DNA of 21,477 nt from Pseudomonadota bacterium (GTDB lineage: Bacteria; Pseudomonadota; Gammaproteobacteria; Xanthomonadales; Xanthomonadaceae), in NCBI GenBank assembly GCA_023395465.1, contig JAEWZE010000179.1:1-21477 (forward strand), read 5' to 3'. A model generated the notes under the pieces. The model was given only the letters and a program-made list of their open reading frames with translations, did not search any database and was not told the DNA's origin. Of the stretch, positions 8,364 to 15,512 are shown piece by piece (positions within the stretch are counted from its first letter, which is position 1; each line of letters starts with the position of its first letter). The position numbers and the translations under genes are program-made.

Positions 8364-10531
8364 GCGCGCCAGGCGAAGCCGCTCCGCGCCACGATGGCCT
8401 GGTCGCGGCCTGCCTGGCGCTGTTGCTGGGCCTGCTGGCCGCGACGGTGACCGGCAGCGTCCCGCAGGGCCAGGGCGTGGCCGTGTCGGTCTCGCCCCTG
8501 CCTGTCGCCGGGGCTGCGGGCACGCCAGGGGGGCGCGACGCGCACGCGTCGCTGAGGCTGCATTTCGAGGTGCCGCTGCCAGCCGATGGTTCGCGCTGGG
8601 TGGTGCGGCTGGAGCGTAGCGCCGTCGACGCGGTCTGGCTGCAGCGCGGCGACTGGCGCAGTCCGGTCCAGGGTTTCTTCGCTCCCGGCGACGATGCGGG
8701 CGTGCTGCCGAGCAGTTTCCTGTTCGCACTGCCGGCGCACTGGCAGGGTCCGATCGGGCTGGAGCTGCATGCGCGGGGCGGTGGCCGCCGCATCCTGCAT
8801 CCGGAGGTGATGGACCAGGCCCAGGCGCTGCGGCTGGAGCAGTACGGCGTCGCCGCCAGCGCGATGATCTACGCCTGCCTGTTCACCATCGGCCTGCTGG
8901 CGCTGGCGCTGTATTCGGCCGCGCGCGACCGGCTGTTCCTCGGCCTGTTCGGTTTCGCCCTGGCCACCCTGCTCACGCTGGCGGCCGGCAACGGACATCT
9001 GTACCAGGTGCCGGGGCTGCGCCTGTTCGCGTTCTGGCGCAGCCAGGGGGTGATCGCCCTGTCGCTGCTGCTGTGCGCGGCCTGGCTGCAGATGCTGCTC
9101 AAGTACGTGGAGATGCGGCAGGGGCGCGTGGCCTGGAAGCCCTGGGTCGACGGCATGTCGCTCGCGGTCGCCGCGCTGGCGGCGCTGTGCCTGCTCAATC
9201 TGGACGCGCTGGAGCGGCCGATGCAGCACGTCCAGGTCGTGCCCTACGGGCTGTCGCTGCTGCTGGGCCTGGCCCTGCTGGTGGACGGCGGCCGGCGCCG
9301 CATCGCGATGGCCTGGCCGCTGGCGGTGCTGGCGCTGTCCACGCTTGCCGGCGTGATCCTGGCCGAACTGGCGAGCCGCGGCCACGTGGTCGATACCGTG
9401 GTGGTGCGCTACGGCTACCAGTCGGCGTTCGCCCTGGGCGTGGCGATCCTCGCGGTCGGCCTGCTGGGCCGGATCCGCGAGTACCGGCACCAGCGCGACC
9501 GCGAAACGCTTGCGCGTGCCGACACCGAGCGGCGGATGGCCCGCGAGACCGCGCGCTCGGACCTGGCCGCCGACCTGCAGGCGCAGCTGCGCGCGCTGCC
9601 GGTGGCCGAGATGCAGGCCACCGCGTTCCGCCTGCTGGTCGATCGGCTGCTGCCGCTGCTGCCCATGCACTCGTGCATCGCGGTGGTGCAGGGCTACCAC
9701 GGGCACGACCTGGTGCTGGCCGAACCCTCGCAGCACCTGCTCGCCGCGCATCCGGACATCGCCAGGCGCCAGCTGGCGCTCAGGCGGCACGCCGCCAGCG
9801 GCATCCCCCTGCAGCAGCCGGTGACCGAGGAAGGGCAATCCTCGATCGTGGCGATGGAGGCGGTGGTGCCGCTCCAGATCCGAGCGCCGGCCTGGGGCGT
9901 GCTGCTGCTGCGGCGCGACGGCAGCGACGGATTCGCCACCGAGGAACTGTCGCTGGCGGGCGAGTTCGCGCGGCTCGCGGTCCAGCACATCGACCAGGCC
10001 GTGGCCGCGGTCAACCTGCGCCGTTCGGCCGAACTCGATGCGCTGACCGGCAGCCTCAACCGCCGCACCATCGACCAGTGGCTGGTCCGCAGTTTCAGCG
10101 AGGCCGCGCGCGACCAGCAGCCGGTCTCGGTGCTGTTCATCGACCTGGACCATTTCAAGTCGGTCAACGATCGCCATGGCCACGCCGGCGGCGATTTCTG
10201 CCTGCGCCACGTCGCCGTGGCATTGCGCGGCGCGCTGGACCAGGGCGACCTGTTCGGCCGCTATGGCGGCGAGGAATTCATCGCCATCCTCCCCGGTCGC
10301 AACGGCGCCGCCGCCCGGGTGATCGCCGAGCACCTGCGCATGGCGGTGGAAAACCTGCGGCCGGTCTGGAACGGCAAGCCGCTGCGCCTGACCGTGAGCC
10401 TGGGCGTGGCCACCCGCCTGGGCAAGGAAGACACGCCGGAGGGGGCGCTGGCGCGGGCCGATCGCGCGCTGTACGCGGCCAAGTCGCACGGCCGCAACTG
10501 CGTGCAGGTGGCGCCGGCGGTGTTTACCTGA
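8360..10531 (+). CDS. 7TM-GAF-like-GGDEF diguanylate cyclase
   Basis: Inner-membrane sensor predicted to make cyclic di-GMP from two GTP. From the CTG at 8360 it has 723 residues: signal-like hydrophobic segment 14-32; a periplasmic beta-rich domain about 40-155 (7TMR-DISMED2-like); seven hydrophobic segments between about 163 and 372 (7TM-DISM type); a charged helical linker; a GAF-like domain about 405-550; and a GGDEF domain from 554 with the active motif GGEEF at 636-640 and metal-binding FIDLDHFKSVND. The inhibitory I-site position five residues before GGEEF reads DQGD rather than RxxD, so canonical product inhibition is unlikely. The start is uncertain: the frame is closed by TAG at 8354, no ATG or GTG precedes the hydrophobic segment, CTG 8360 has GGGGAGG seven bases upstream, and TTG 8423 would truncate the signal segment. 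It is followed by msrA 68 bases later. Confidence 0.92.
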   Translation: MSAPGEAAPRHDGLVAACLALLLGLLAATVTGSVPQGQGVAVSVSPLPVAGAAGTPGGRDAHASLRLHFEVPLPADGSRWVVRLERSAVDAVWLQRGDWRSPVQGFFAPGDDAGVLPSSFLFALPAHWQGPIGLELHARGGGRRILHPEVMDQAQALRLEQYGVAASAMIYACLFTIGLLALALYSAARDRLFLGLFGFALATLLTLAAGNGHLYQVPGLRLFAFWRSQGVIALSLLLCAAWLQMLLKYVEMRQGRVAWKPWVDGMSLAVAALAALCLLNLDALERPMQHVQVVPYGLSLLLGLALLVDGGRRRIAMAWPLAVLALSTLAGVILAELASRGHVVDTVVVRYGYQSAFALGVAILAVGLLGRIREYRHQRDRETLARADTERRMARETARSDLAADLQAQLRALPVAEMQATAFRLLVDRLLPLLPMHSCIAVVQGYHGHDLVLAEPSQHLLAAHPDIARRQLALRRHAASGIPLQQPVTEEGQSSIVAMEAVVPLQIRAPAWGVLLLRRDGSDGFATEELSLAGEFARLAVQHIDQAVAAVNLRRSAELDALTGSLNRRTIDQWLVRSFSEAARDQQPVSVLFIDLDHFKSVNDRHGHAGGDFCLRHVAVALRGALDQGDLFGRYGGEEFIAILPGRNGAAARVIAEHLRMAVENLRPVWNGKPLRLTVSLGVATRLGKEDTPEGALARADRALYAAKSHGRNCVQVAPAVFT

Positions 10532-10599
10532 AGTCCGTCGCGGCTTGAAGCGCGGCCAGCCGTCCGCACATCCAGCCGCTCTGCCACGGAGTTCGCGCG

Positions 10600-11253
10600 A
10601 TGCCCGGAATCGGAGCCTGGAAACAACGCCTGCCGCAGCCCGGCGAGGCCCTGCCGGGTCGCGCGACGGCGCTGGCGCTGCGCGTCAACCGCCACCACGT
10701 CCTCGGCACGCCGCTGCAGGACGCTTTCGATGGAATGGAGCAGGTGCAGTTCGGCATGGGCTGCTTCTGGGGCGCGGAACGCAAGTTCTGGACGCTGCCC
10801 GGCGTCGTCGCCACGGCCGCGGGCTATGCCGGCGGACAGACCCCGAACCCGACCTATCGCGAGGTGTGTTCGGGCCAGACCGGCCACGCCGAGGTGGTGC
10901 TGGTGGCCTACGACCCGGCGAAACTGCCATTCGCGACCCTGCTGCAGACGTTCTGGGAGAACCACGATCCGACCCAGGGCATGCGCCAGGGCAACGACAT
11001 CGGCACCCAGTACCGCTCGGCAATCTACTGCACCACCCAGGCGCAGTACGAGCAGGCGCTGCGCAGCCGCGACGCTTTCGGGCAGCGGCTGCGCGAGGCC
11101 GGCCTTGGCGCGATCACCACCGAGATCGCCTTCCCGGCGCCGGCCTTCCACTACGCCGAGGACGAGCACCAGCAGTACCTGTCCAAGAACCCGGGCGGCT
11201 ACTGTGGCCTCGGCGGGACCGGCGTGAGCTGCCCGGTGGGCATTGCGGGCTGA
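10600..11253 (+). CDS. msrA: Peptide methionine sulfoxide reductase MsrA
   Basis: 217-residue MsrA that reduces the S-epimer of methionine sulfoxide in proteins and free methionine, using thioredoxin. The catalytic motif GCFWG has its nucleophilic Cys at 55. The recycling cysteines are Cys202 (GGYCGLGG) and Cys211 (GVSCP), matching the C-terminal pair of E. coli MsrA (Cys198/Cys206). Typical substrate-binding segments GYAGG, HAEVV and the NPGGYCGLGG tail are present, and the 50-residue N-terminal extension matches the long enterobacterial/xanthomonad form. No signal peptide, so cytoplasmic. GGAG lies nine bases before the ATG. It is on the same strand as the diguanylate cyclase with a 68-base gap, and converges with rnk across a 320-base hairpin-rich spacer. 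Fits the oxidative-stress theme of the following ahp/oxyR block. Confidence 0.97.
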   Translation: MPGIGAWKQRLPQPGEALPGRATALALRVNRHHVLGTPLQDAFDGMEQVQFGMGCFWGAERKFWTLPGVVATAAGYAGGQTPNPTYREVCSGQTGHAEVVLVAYDPAKLPFATLLQTFWENHDPTQGMRQGNDIGTQYRSAIYCTTQAQYEQALRSRDAFGQRLREAGLGAITTEIAFPAPAFHYAEDEHQQYLSKNPGGYCGLGGTGVSCPVGIAG

Positions 11254-11573
11254 CCGCCCGCGACGATGCCGGTGGGGCCGCGCCACCAGGGAGGGCAAGG
11301 GCGCAGACCGAAGTGCGAGGCAGTGTCGGGGCCTTGCGGCCCGGGGGAATGAGGTCCGCAACCGGCCAGTGCGTCGCCAGCGAACTGCGGTGGAACCGGC
11401 GCCAGGCGGGGCGGACGCCCACACCGGTGCTTGCCGGACGGCATGCGCCGCCAGCGGCGTCAGGCTATGGGCTTGGAAGACGGTTCTGGCGCGTCAGCGC
11501 CGGAACATGGTGTTCACTGCACTGCAGCCGGCGTGACGCCGGCTGCCAGCGGGACGCACGGAGACGACGCGCG
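11254..11573. other. 320-bp non-coding spacer between convergent msrA and rnk, rich in hairpins
   Basis: No credible gene on either strand: the frames open here encode only Arg/Pro/Ala-rich shadow sequence. The spacer holds several stem-loops: 11245-11261 (GCGGGC/GCCCGC across the msrA stop), 11271-11287 (GGTGG/CCACC), 11484-11505 (9-bp stem with one wobble, loop GTCA) and the strong 10-bp palindrome at 11524-11546. None is followed by a run of four or more T on the appropriate strand. Likely a bidirectional transcription end zone or remnant sequence. Confidence 0.6.
11524..11546. terminator. 10-bp palindromic hairpin downstream of rnk
   Basis: Perfect 10-bp arms 11524-11533 and 11537-11546 around TGA. 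It lies 27 bases past the rnk stop on the minus strand and some 270 bases past msrA on the plus strand. No T-tract follows on either strand, so termination is inferred from position and stability only. Confidence 0.4.
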
Positions 11574-11984
11574 TCAGGCGCTCGCCGGATGCACGGCAGT
11601 GACGCGCAGGCGCAGCGGGCGCCCCTGCGGGGTGTTCCAGTCGATCGACTGTCCGACAGACAGGCCCAGCAGGGCGCTGCCCACGGGCGCCATGATCGAG
11701 ATGCGGCCGGCGCCGGCGTCGGCCTCCTGCGGGAACACCAGGGTCAGCGTGTGCTGCTCGCCGCTGTTCTCGTCCACGCATTCGACGCGCGAGTGCATGC
11801 CGACCACGTCGGCTGGCATCGCTGCATCGTCGACGACCTCGGCGCGGGTCAGTTCGCCCATCAGCGCCTCGGCGGTGGGATCGTTCTGCCAGCGCGGCGA
11901 ATCGAGCAGGGCATCCAGCCGCGCCGCGTCGCGGCGGGAGACGACGATCGGGGGCGGCAGGCCGCCGCTGGATTGGGAGGTCAT
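11574..11984 (-). CDS. rnk: Rnk, nucleoside diphosphate kinase regulator (GreA/GreB C-terminal fold)
   Basis: 136 residues, the same length as E. coli Rnk, an RNA-polymerase-binding protein with a GreA-like C-terminal domain named for its effect on nucleoside diphosphate kinase levels. Conserved segments are easy to align: IVVSRRDAARLDALLDSP (helical N-terminus), ALMGELTRAEVV, MPADVVGMHSRVECVD, LVFPQ, and ISIMAPVGSALLGLSVGQSIDW, the last being the Gre-factor FKBP-like signature. The N-terminal helix is short and lacks the acidic coiled-coil tip of GreA, so transcript cleavage activity is not expected. The ATG at 11984 has GGAG eleven bases upstream; an upstream in-frame extension is Arg-rich and crosses the oxyR terminator, so it was rejected. 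It lies downstream of oxyR on the same strand, but the terminator between them suggests a separate or read-through-dependent unit. Confidence 0.9.
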   Translation of the reverse strand: MTSQSSGGLPPPIVVSRRDAARLDALLDSPRWQNDPTAEALMGELTRAEVVDDAAMPADVVGMHSRVECVDENSGEQHTLTLVFPQEADAGAGRISIMAPVGSALLGLSVGQSIDWNTPQGRPLRLRVTAVHPASA

Positions 11985-12032
11985 GTTCGGTCTTGCTCCG
12001 TGGCTGGTCGGGCGGGGCCGGGGGCCGCGCCC

Positions 12033-12056
12033 AAAGAAAAACGGACGGCGCGTCCG
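12033..12056 (-). terminator. Rho-independent terminator of ahpC-ahpF-oxyR
   Basis: On the minus strand a 6-bp GC-rich stem (arms 12051-12056 and 12042-12047, 3-base loop) is followed by TTTTTCTTT (12041-12033). It starts 75 bases after the oxyR stop and lies 48 bases before the rnk start. It is the clearest intrinsic terminator in the window. Confidence 0.8.
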
Positions 12057-12131
12057 GCGCGTCGCCCGCTTCGTGTTGCCCGCTAACGTAGCGCTCCGGG
12101 CGGCCCGCATCAAGTGGCAGGGCGGCGTTCC

Positions 12132-13085
12132 CTAGAGCATGTCGGGCGGGGGCGGTGTGGCGGCGGGGCCTGGCGCTGGCCCCGGCGCGGCGAGCAGGGC
12201 CGGGGGCAGGGCGCGGAACTCGGCCGCCAGGCCTTCCAGGAAGCCGGACATGGCCGAGCTGCGCCGCCAGAACATGGCGATCCGGCGGCTGGGCTGGGTC
12301 CCGGTGAACGGCAGCAGGCGGATGTGGCGCGGCTGGGTCACCGGCGGCTGCACGGCCAGCGCCGGCAGCAGGGTGATGCCGACGTTCGAGGCCACCATCT
12401 GCCGCAGCGTCTCCAGGCTGGTGGCGCGGAACTCGCTCTTCTCGTGCGCCCCGGCCAGATGGCACACGTCCAGGGTCTGGCGGCGCAGGCAGTGGCCGTC
12501 CTCCAGCAGCAGCAGGTTCTCGTTGGCCAGATCGTCGACGCTGAGCGCGGCCTGGCCGGCCAGGCGGTGCTGTTCGGGCACGGCCAGCACGAACGGCTCC
12601 TCGAACAGGTATTCCTGGTGGAGCTGGTCGTCGTGCATCGGCAGGGCGAGGATCGCGGCGTCGAGGCGGCCGTCGCGCAGGCGCGCCAGCAGCTCGTCGC
12701 TCTTTTCCTCGACCAGCAGCAGCTGCAGGTCGGGATAGCGCTCGCGGATCGGCGGGATCACGTGCGGCAGCAGGTAGGGACCGAGCGTGGGGAAGATGCC
12801 GAGGCGGACCGCCCCTGCTTCGGGCCGCTGGCTGCGCCGCGCGGCCTCCTTCATCTGTTCGACTTCCGAGACCACCCGGCGCGCGCGTTCGACGATCTCC
12901 ATGCCGATCGGCGTGAGCATCACCTTGCGCGGCGCGCGTTCGATCAGCGACACGCCGAGCTCGTCCTCGAGCTTGCGGAGCTGGGTCGACAGCGTCGGCT
13001 GGCTGACGAAGCTGGCCGCGGCCGCGCGGCCGAAGTGGCGATGGTCGGCGACCGCAATCAGGTATTTGAGGTCGCGCAGGTTCAT
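12132..13085 (-). CDS. oxyR: OxyR, peroxide-sensing LysR-family regulator
   Basis: 317-residue LysR-type activator. The N-terminal winged helix-turn-helix is at about 1-65 (MNLRDLKYLIAVADHRHFGR, AAASFVSQPTLSTQLRKLE), and the effector domain at about 90-300. The two redox cysteines fall exactly at Cys199 and Cys208 (GHC199LRRQTLDVC208), the E. coli OxyR positions that form the activating disulphide with hydrogen peroxide. The C-terminus is extended by a Pro/Ala-rich tail of about 20 residues. The gene starts 19 bases after ahpF, without an obvious Shine-Dalgarno, and ends before an intrinsic terminator. In Xanthomonas oxyR is cotranscribed with ahpF and controls ahpC; the OxyR-type sites before ahpC here agree with that. 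Confidence 0.97.
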   Translation of the reverse strand: MNLRDLKYLIAVADHRHFGRAAAASFVSQPTLSTQLRKLEDELGVSLIERAPRKVMLTPIGMEIVERARRVVSEVEQMKEAARRSQRPEAGAVRLGIFPTLGPYLLPHVIPPIRERYPDLQLLLVEEKSDELLARLRDGRLDAAILALPMHDDQLHQEYLFEEPFVLAVPEQHRLAGQAALSVDDLANENLLLLEDGHCLRRQTLDVCHLAGAHEKSEFRATSLETLRQMVASNVGITLLPALAVQPPVTQPRHIRLLPFTGTQPSRRIAMFWRRSSAMSGFLEGLAAEFRALPPALLAAPGPAPGPAATPPPPDML

Positions 13086-13104
13086 GGCAGGCGAGCGCCG
13101 CCGG

Positions 13105-14697
13105 TCAGGCCGGAAGCGCTTCGGCCGGCGCCGCGGCCGGCGCGCTGGTCCGGATCAGGTGGTCGAACGCGGCCAGCGCCGCCTTCGAGCCTTCGCCCAT
13201 CGCGATCACGATCTGCTTGTACGGCACCGTGGTGCAGTCGCCCGCGGCGAACACGCCCGGCAGGCTGGTCTGGCCGCGATCGTCGACGAGGATCTCGCCG
13301 CGCGGCGACAGCTCGAGCGTGCCCTTGAGCCACTCGGTATTGGGCAGCAGGCCGATCTGCACGAACACGCCCTCCAGGTCCACCCGGTGCGCGTCGCCGC
13401 CCACGCGGTCCTTGTACACCAGGCCGGTGACCCGGTTGCCGTCGCCGAGCACTTCGGTGGTCTGCGCGCTGGTGATGATGCGCACGTTGTCCAGGCTGCG
13501 CAGCTTGCGCTGCAGCACCTCGTCGGCGCGCAGCTTCGAATCGAACTCGACCAGGGTGACGTGGGCGACGATGCCCGCCAGGTCGATCGCCGCCTCGACG
13601 CCGGAATTGCCGCCGCCGATCACTGCCACCCGCTTCCCCTTGAACAGCGGGCCGTCGCAGTGCGGGCAGTAGGCCACGCCCTTGTTCCGGTACTGCTCCT
13701 CGCCGGGCACGCCCATCTGCCGCCAGCGCGCGCCGGTGGAGAGGATCACCGCCTTCGACTTCAGCGAGGCGCCGTTCTCCAGCTTCACCTCGACCAGGCC
13801 ATCGGCGCCGGCAGGCAGCAGCTGCGTGGCGCGCTGCAGGTTCATCACGTCCACGTCGTATTCGCGCACGTGCTGTTCGAGCTGCGCGGCCAGCTTCGGG
13901 CCCTCGGTATGCGGCACCGAGATGAAGTTCTCGATCGCCATCGTGTCGAGCACCTGGCCACCGAAGCGTTCGGCCGCCACGCCGGTGCGGATGCCCTTGC
14001 GCGCGGCGTAGATCGCCGCCGCGGCACCGGCCGGGCCGCCACCGACCACCAGCACGTCGAAGGCGTCCTTGGTCGCGATCTTCGCCGCCTCGCGGCGGGC
14101 CGCGCCGGTGTCGAGCTTGGCCACGATCTGTTCCAGGCTCATCCGACCCTGGTCGAACAGCGCGCCATTGAGGAACACCGAGGGCACCGACATCACTTCG
14201 CGCGACTCGACCTCGTCCTGGAACAGGGCGCCATCGATGGCCACGTGCGAGATGTTCGGGTTCAGCACCGCGGCCAGGTTGAGCGCCTGGACCACGTCCG
14301 GGCAGTTCTGGCAGCTGAGCGAGTAATAGGTCTCGAAGCGGTATTCGCCTTCCAGCCCGCGCACCTGCTCGAGCAGCTCCGGCGCGGCCTTGGACGGATG
14401 CCCGCCCACCTGCAGCAGCGCCAGCACCAGCGAGGTGAATTCGTGGCCCATCGGCAGCCCGGCGAAGCGCAGCGAGATGTCGTGGCCGGGCGAGGTCAGC
14501 GCGAAGGAGGGCTTGCGCTCGGCGTCGTCGCGGCGCACCTCCACGGTGATGCGGTCGGACTGCGCGCGGATGTCATCGAGCAGCGCAAGCATTTCCTGCG
14601 AGCTGTCGCCGTCGTCGACCGAGGCGATGATCGAGACGGGGCGCTGCAGGCGTTCGAGATAGGCCTTGAGCTGGCCCTTGAGGTCGTTGTCGAGCAC
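13105..14697 (-). CDS. ahpF: Alkyl hydroperoxide reductase flavoprotein subunit AhpF
   Basis: 530-residue NADH- and FAD-dependent disulphide reductase that reduces AhpC. The N-terminal double-thioredoxin-fold domain carries Cys129-Gln-Asn-Cys132 (SCQNC), the same numbering as E. coli. The thioredoxin-reductase-like half has GGGPAG at 219-224 (FAD), Cys344-Pro-His-Cys347 (YCPHCDGP) and GGGNSG at 361-366 (NADH). The start is GTG at 14697, because AAAGGAG lies five bases upstream and the resulting MLDNDLKGQLKAYL matches the family N-terminus; the in-frame ATG at 14832 would prepend inverted-repeat sequence. It is separated from ahpC by a 183-base spacer with strong secondary structure and from oxyR by 19 bases. 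Confidence 0.97.
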   Translation of the reverse strand: MLDNDLKGQLKAYLERLQRPVSIIASVDDGDSSQEMLALLDDIRAQSDRITVEVRRDDAERKPSFALTSPGHDISLRFAGLPMGHEFTSLVLALLQVGGHPSKAAPELLEQVRGLEGEYRFETYYSLSCQNCPDVVQALNLAAVLNPNISHVAIDGALFQDEVESREVMSVPSVFLNGALFDQGRMSLEQIVAKLDTGAARREAAKIATKDAFDVLVVGGGPAGAAAAIYAARKGIRTGVAAERFGGQVLDTMAIENFISVPHTEGPKLAAQLEQHVREYDVDVMNLQRATQLLPAGADGLVEVKLENGASLKSKAVILSTGARWRQMGVPGEEQYRNKGVAYCPHCDGPLFKGKRVAVIGGGNSGVEAAIDLAGIVAHVTLVEFDSKLRADEVLQRKLRSLDNVRIITSAQTTEVLGDGNRVTGLVYKDRVGGDAHRVDLEGVFVQIGLLPNTEWLKGTLELSPRGEILVDDRGQTSLPGVFAAGDCTTVPYKQIVIAMGEGSKAALAAFDHLIRTSAPAAAPAEALPA

Positions 14698-14727
14698 GGT
14701 GACTCCTTTGCGGGGACGCGCTGCGGA

Positions 14728-14820
14728 AGCGGATCGGAACCGACGCCGGCTGGCTTGCGGCCGGACGCGGGGAGGGAGACTTCCAGCCGCTGGCTGGGCC
14801 GGCATCGGCTCCGATCCGCT
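14728..14820. repeat. 93-bp imperfect inverted repeat between ahpC and ahpF
   Basis: Arms 14728-14750 and 14798-14820 pair at 21 of 23 positions around a 47-base loop that itself contains a CAGCC/GGCTG stem on the minus strand. It lies in the ahpC-ahpF spacer, upstream of the ahpF Shine-Dalgarno (14703-14709). No T-tract follows. It could be an mRNA processing or stabilising structure, an attenuator, or a REP/MITE-like insertion. Confidence 0.75.
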
Positions 14821-14845
14821 CCCGCGCCGCATGACGCGGCACGGG
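14821..14845. repeat. Stem-loop just after ahpC
   Basis: CCCG-C-GCCGC at 14821-14830 pairs with GCGGC-A-CGGG at 14836-14845 with one internal mismatch and loop ATGAC. In minus-strand RNA it lies 35 bases past the ahpC stop and directly abuts the large inverted repeat, giving two stacked structures between ahpC and ahpF. Confidence 0.5.
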
Positions 14846-14880
14846 GCGGGTTGACTCGTTGGATCAGGCGCGAAGCGGGA

Positions 14881-15444
14881 TCAGATCTTGCCGACCAGGT
14901 CCAGCGACGGCTTCAGGGTCTTCTCGCCTTCCTTCCACTTGGCCGGGCAGACCTCGTTGGGGTTGGCGGCGACGAACTGCGCGGCCTTGAGCTTGCGCAG
15001 GGTCTCGCTGACGTCGCGGGCGATCGCGTTGTCGTGGATCTCGAGGGTCTTGATCACGCCTTCCGGGTTGATGATGAAGGTGCCGCGCAGGGCCAGGCCC
15101 TCTTCCTCGATGTGCACGCCGAAGGCGCGGGTCAGCTGGTGGGTCGGGTCGCCGACCAGCGGGAACTGGGCCTTGCCGACCGCGGGCGAGGTCTCGTGCC
15201 ACACCTTGTGCGAGAAGTGGGTATCGGTGGTGACGATGTAGACCTCGGCGCCGGCCTTCTGGAACTCGGCGTAGTTGTTCGCCGCGTCCTCGACCTCGGT
15301 CGGGCAGTTGAAGGTGAAGGCCGCCGGCATGAAGATCAGGACCGACCACTTGCCCTTGAGGCTGGCGTCGGTGACTTCGATGAACTCGCCGTTCTGGTAG
15401 GCGGAGGCCTTGAACGGCTTGATTTCGGTGTTGATCAGGGACAT
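14881..15444 (-). CDS. ahpC: Alkyl hydroperoxide reductase peroxiredoxin AhpC
   Basis: 187-residue typical 2-Cys peroxiredoxin that reduces hydrogen peroxide and organic hydroperoxides and is recycled by AhpF. The peroxidatic Cys47 is in FTFNCPTEVED, and the resolving Cys166 in NEVCPAKW near the C-terminus; length and numbering match E. coli AhpC. The ATG at 15444 has GAGGT five bases upstream and gives the family N-terminus MSLINTEIKPF; longer frames upstream run through the OxyR-site region and are not coding. It is first in the ahpC-ahpF-oxyR block and is expected to be strongly induced by peroxide through the OxyR-type operator at 15542-15578. Its downstream structured spacer may stabilise a monocistronic ahpC message. 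Confidence 0.98.
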   Translation of the reverse strand: MSLINTEIKPFKASAYQNGEFIEVTDASLKGKWSVLIFMPAAFTFNCPTEVEDAANNYAEFQKAGAEVYIVTTDTHFSHKVWHETSPAVGKAQFPLVGDPTHQLTRAFGVHIEEEGLALRGTFIINPEGVIKTLEIHDNAIARDVSETLRKLKAAQFVAANPNEVCPAKWKEGEKTLKPSLDLVGKI

Positions 15445-15457
15445 GGGCACCTCTGTT

Positions 15458-15481
15458 GGGTTGGCGGGTTGGCGGGTTGGC
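15458..15481. repeat. Three tandem copies of an 8-bp repeat in the ahpC leader
   Basis: GGGTTGGC is repeated exactly three times (15458-15465, 15466-15473, 15474-15481). The ahpC mRNA would read GCCAACCC three times in its 5' leader, between a 5' hairpin and the Shine-Dalgarno. Confidence 0.8.
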
Positions 15482-15486
15482 GAATT

Positions 15487-15504
15487 TCGACCGTTCGCGG
15501 TCGA
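15487..15504. promoter_or_regulatory. Hairpin at the 5' end of the ahpC leader
   Basis: Perfect 7-bp stem: 15487-15493 pairs with 15498-15504, 4-base loop (CGAA in the ahpC mRNA). With transcription predicted to begin near 15506, this stem would sit at the extreme 5' end of the message, a position known to protect mRNAs from 5'-dependent decay. Confidence 0.5.
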
Positions 15505-15512
15505 CGGGAGCC

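Noticed and set aside
8340..8365. Programmed frameshift joining the 30-codon ORF to the diguanylate cyclase
   Set aside because: No slippery heptamer is present; TAG at 8354 closes the cyclase frame upstream, so a shift would have to occur in the last few bases. Coupled re-initiation or a sequencing gap is more likely.
8285..10489. A 734-codon open frame on the minus strand opposite the diguanylate cyclase
   Set aside because: Its translation is rich in Arg, Gln, His and Ala without any domain, as expected for the antisense of a high-GC gene; the plus-strand frame has clear 7TM and GGDEF features.
11243..11536. Small plus-strand frames after msrA considered as a gene
   Set aside because: Arg/Ala-rich composition, no Shine-Dalgarno and several hairpins across the span argue for non-coding DNA.
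15458..15481. Tandem GGGTTGGC repeats considered as a CRISPR or iteron array
   Set aside because: Units are only 8 bp with no spacers, there are just three, and no cas or rep genes are near; a leader repeat is the simpler reading.
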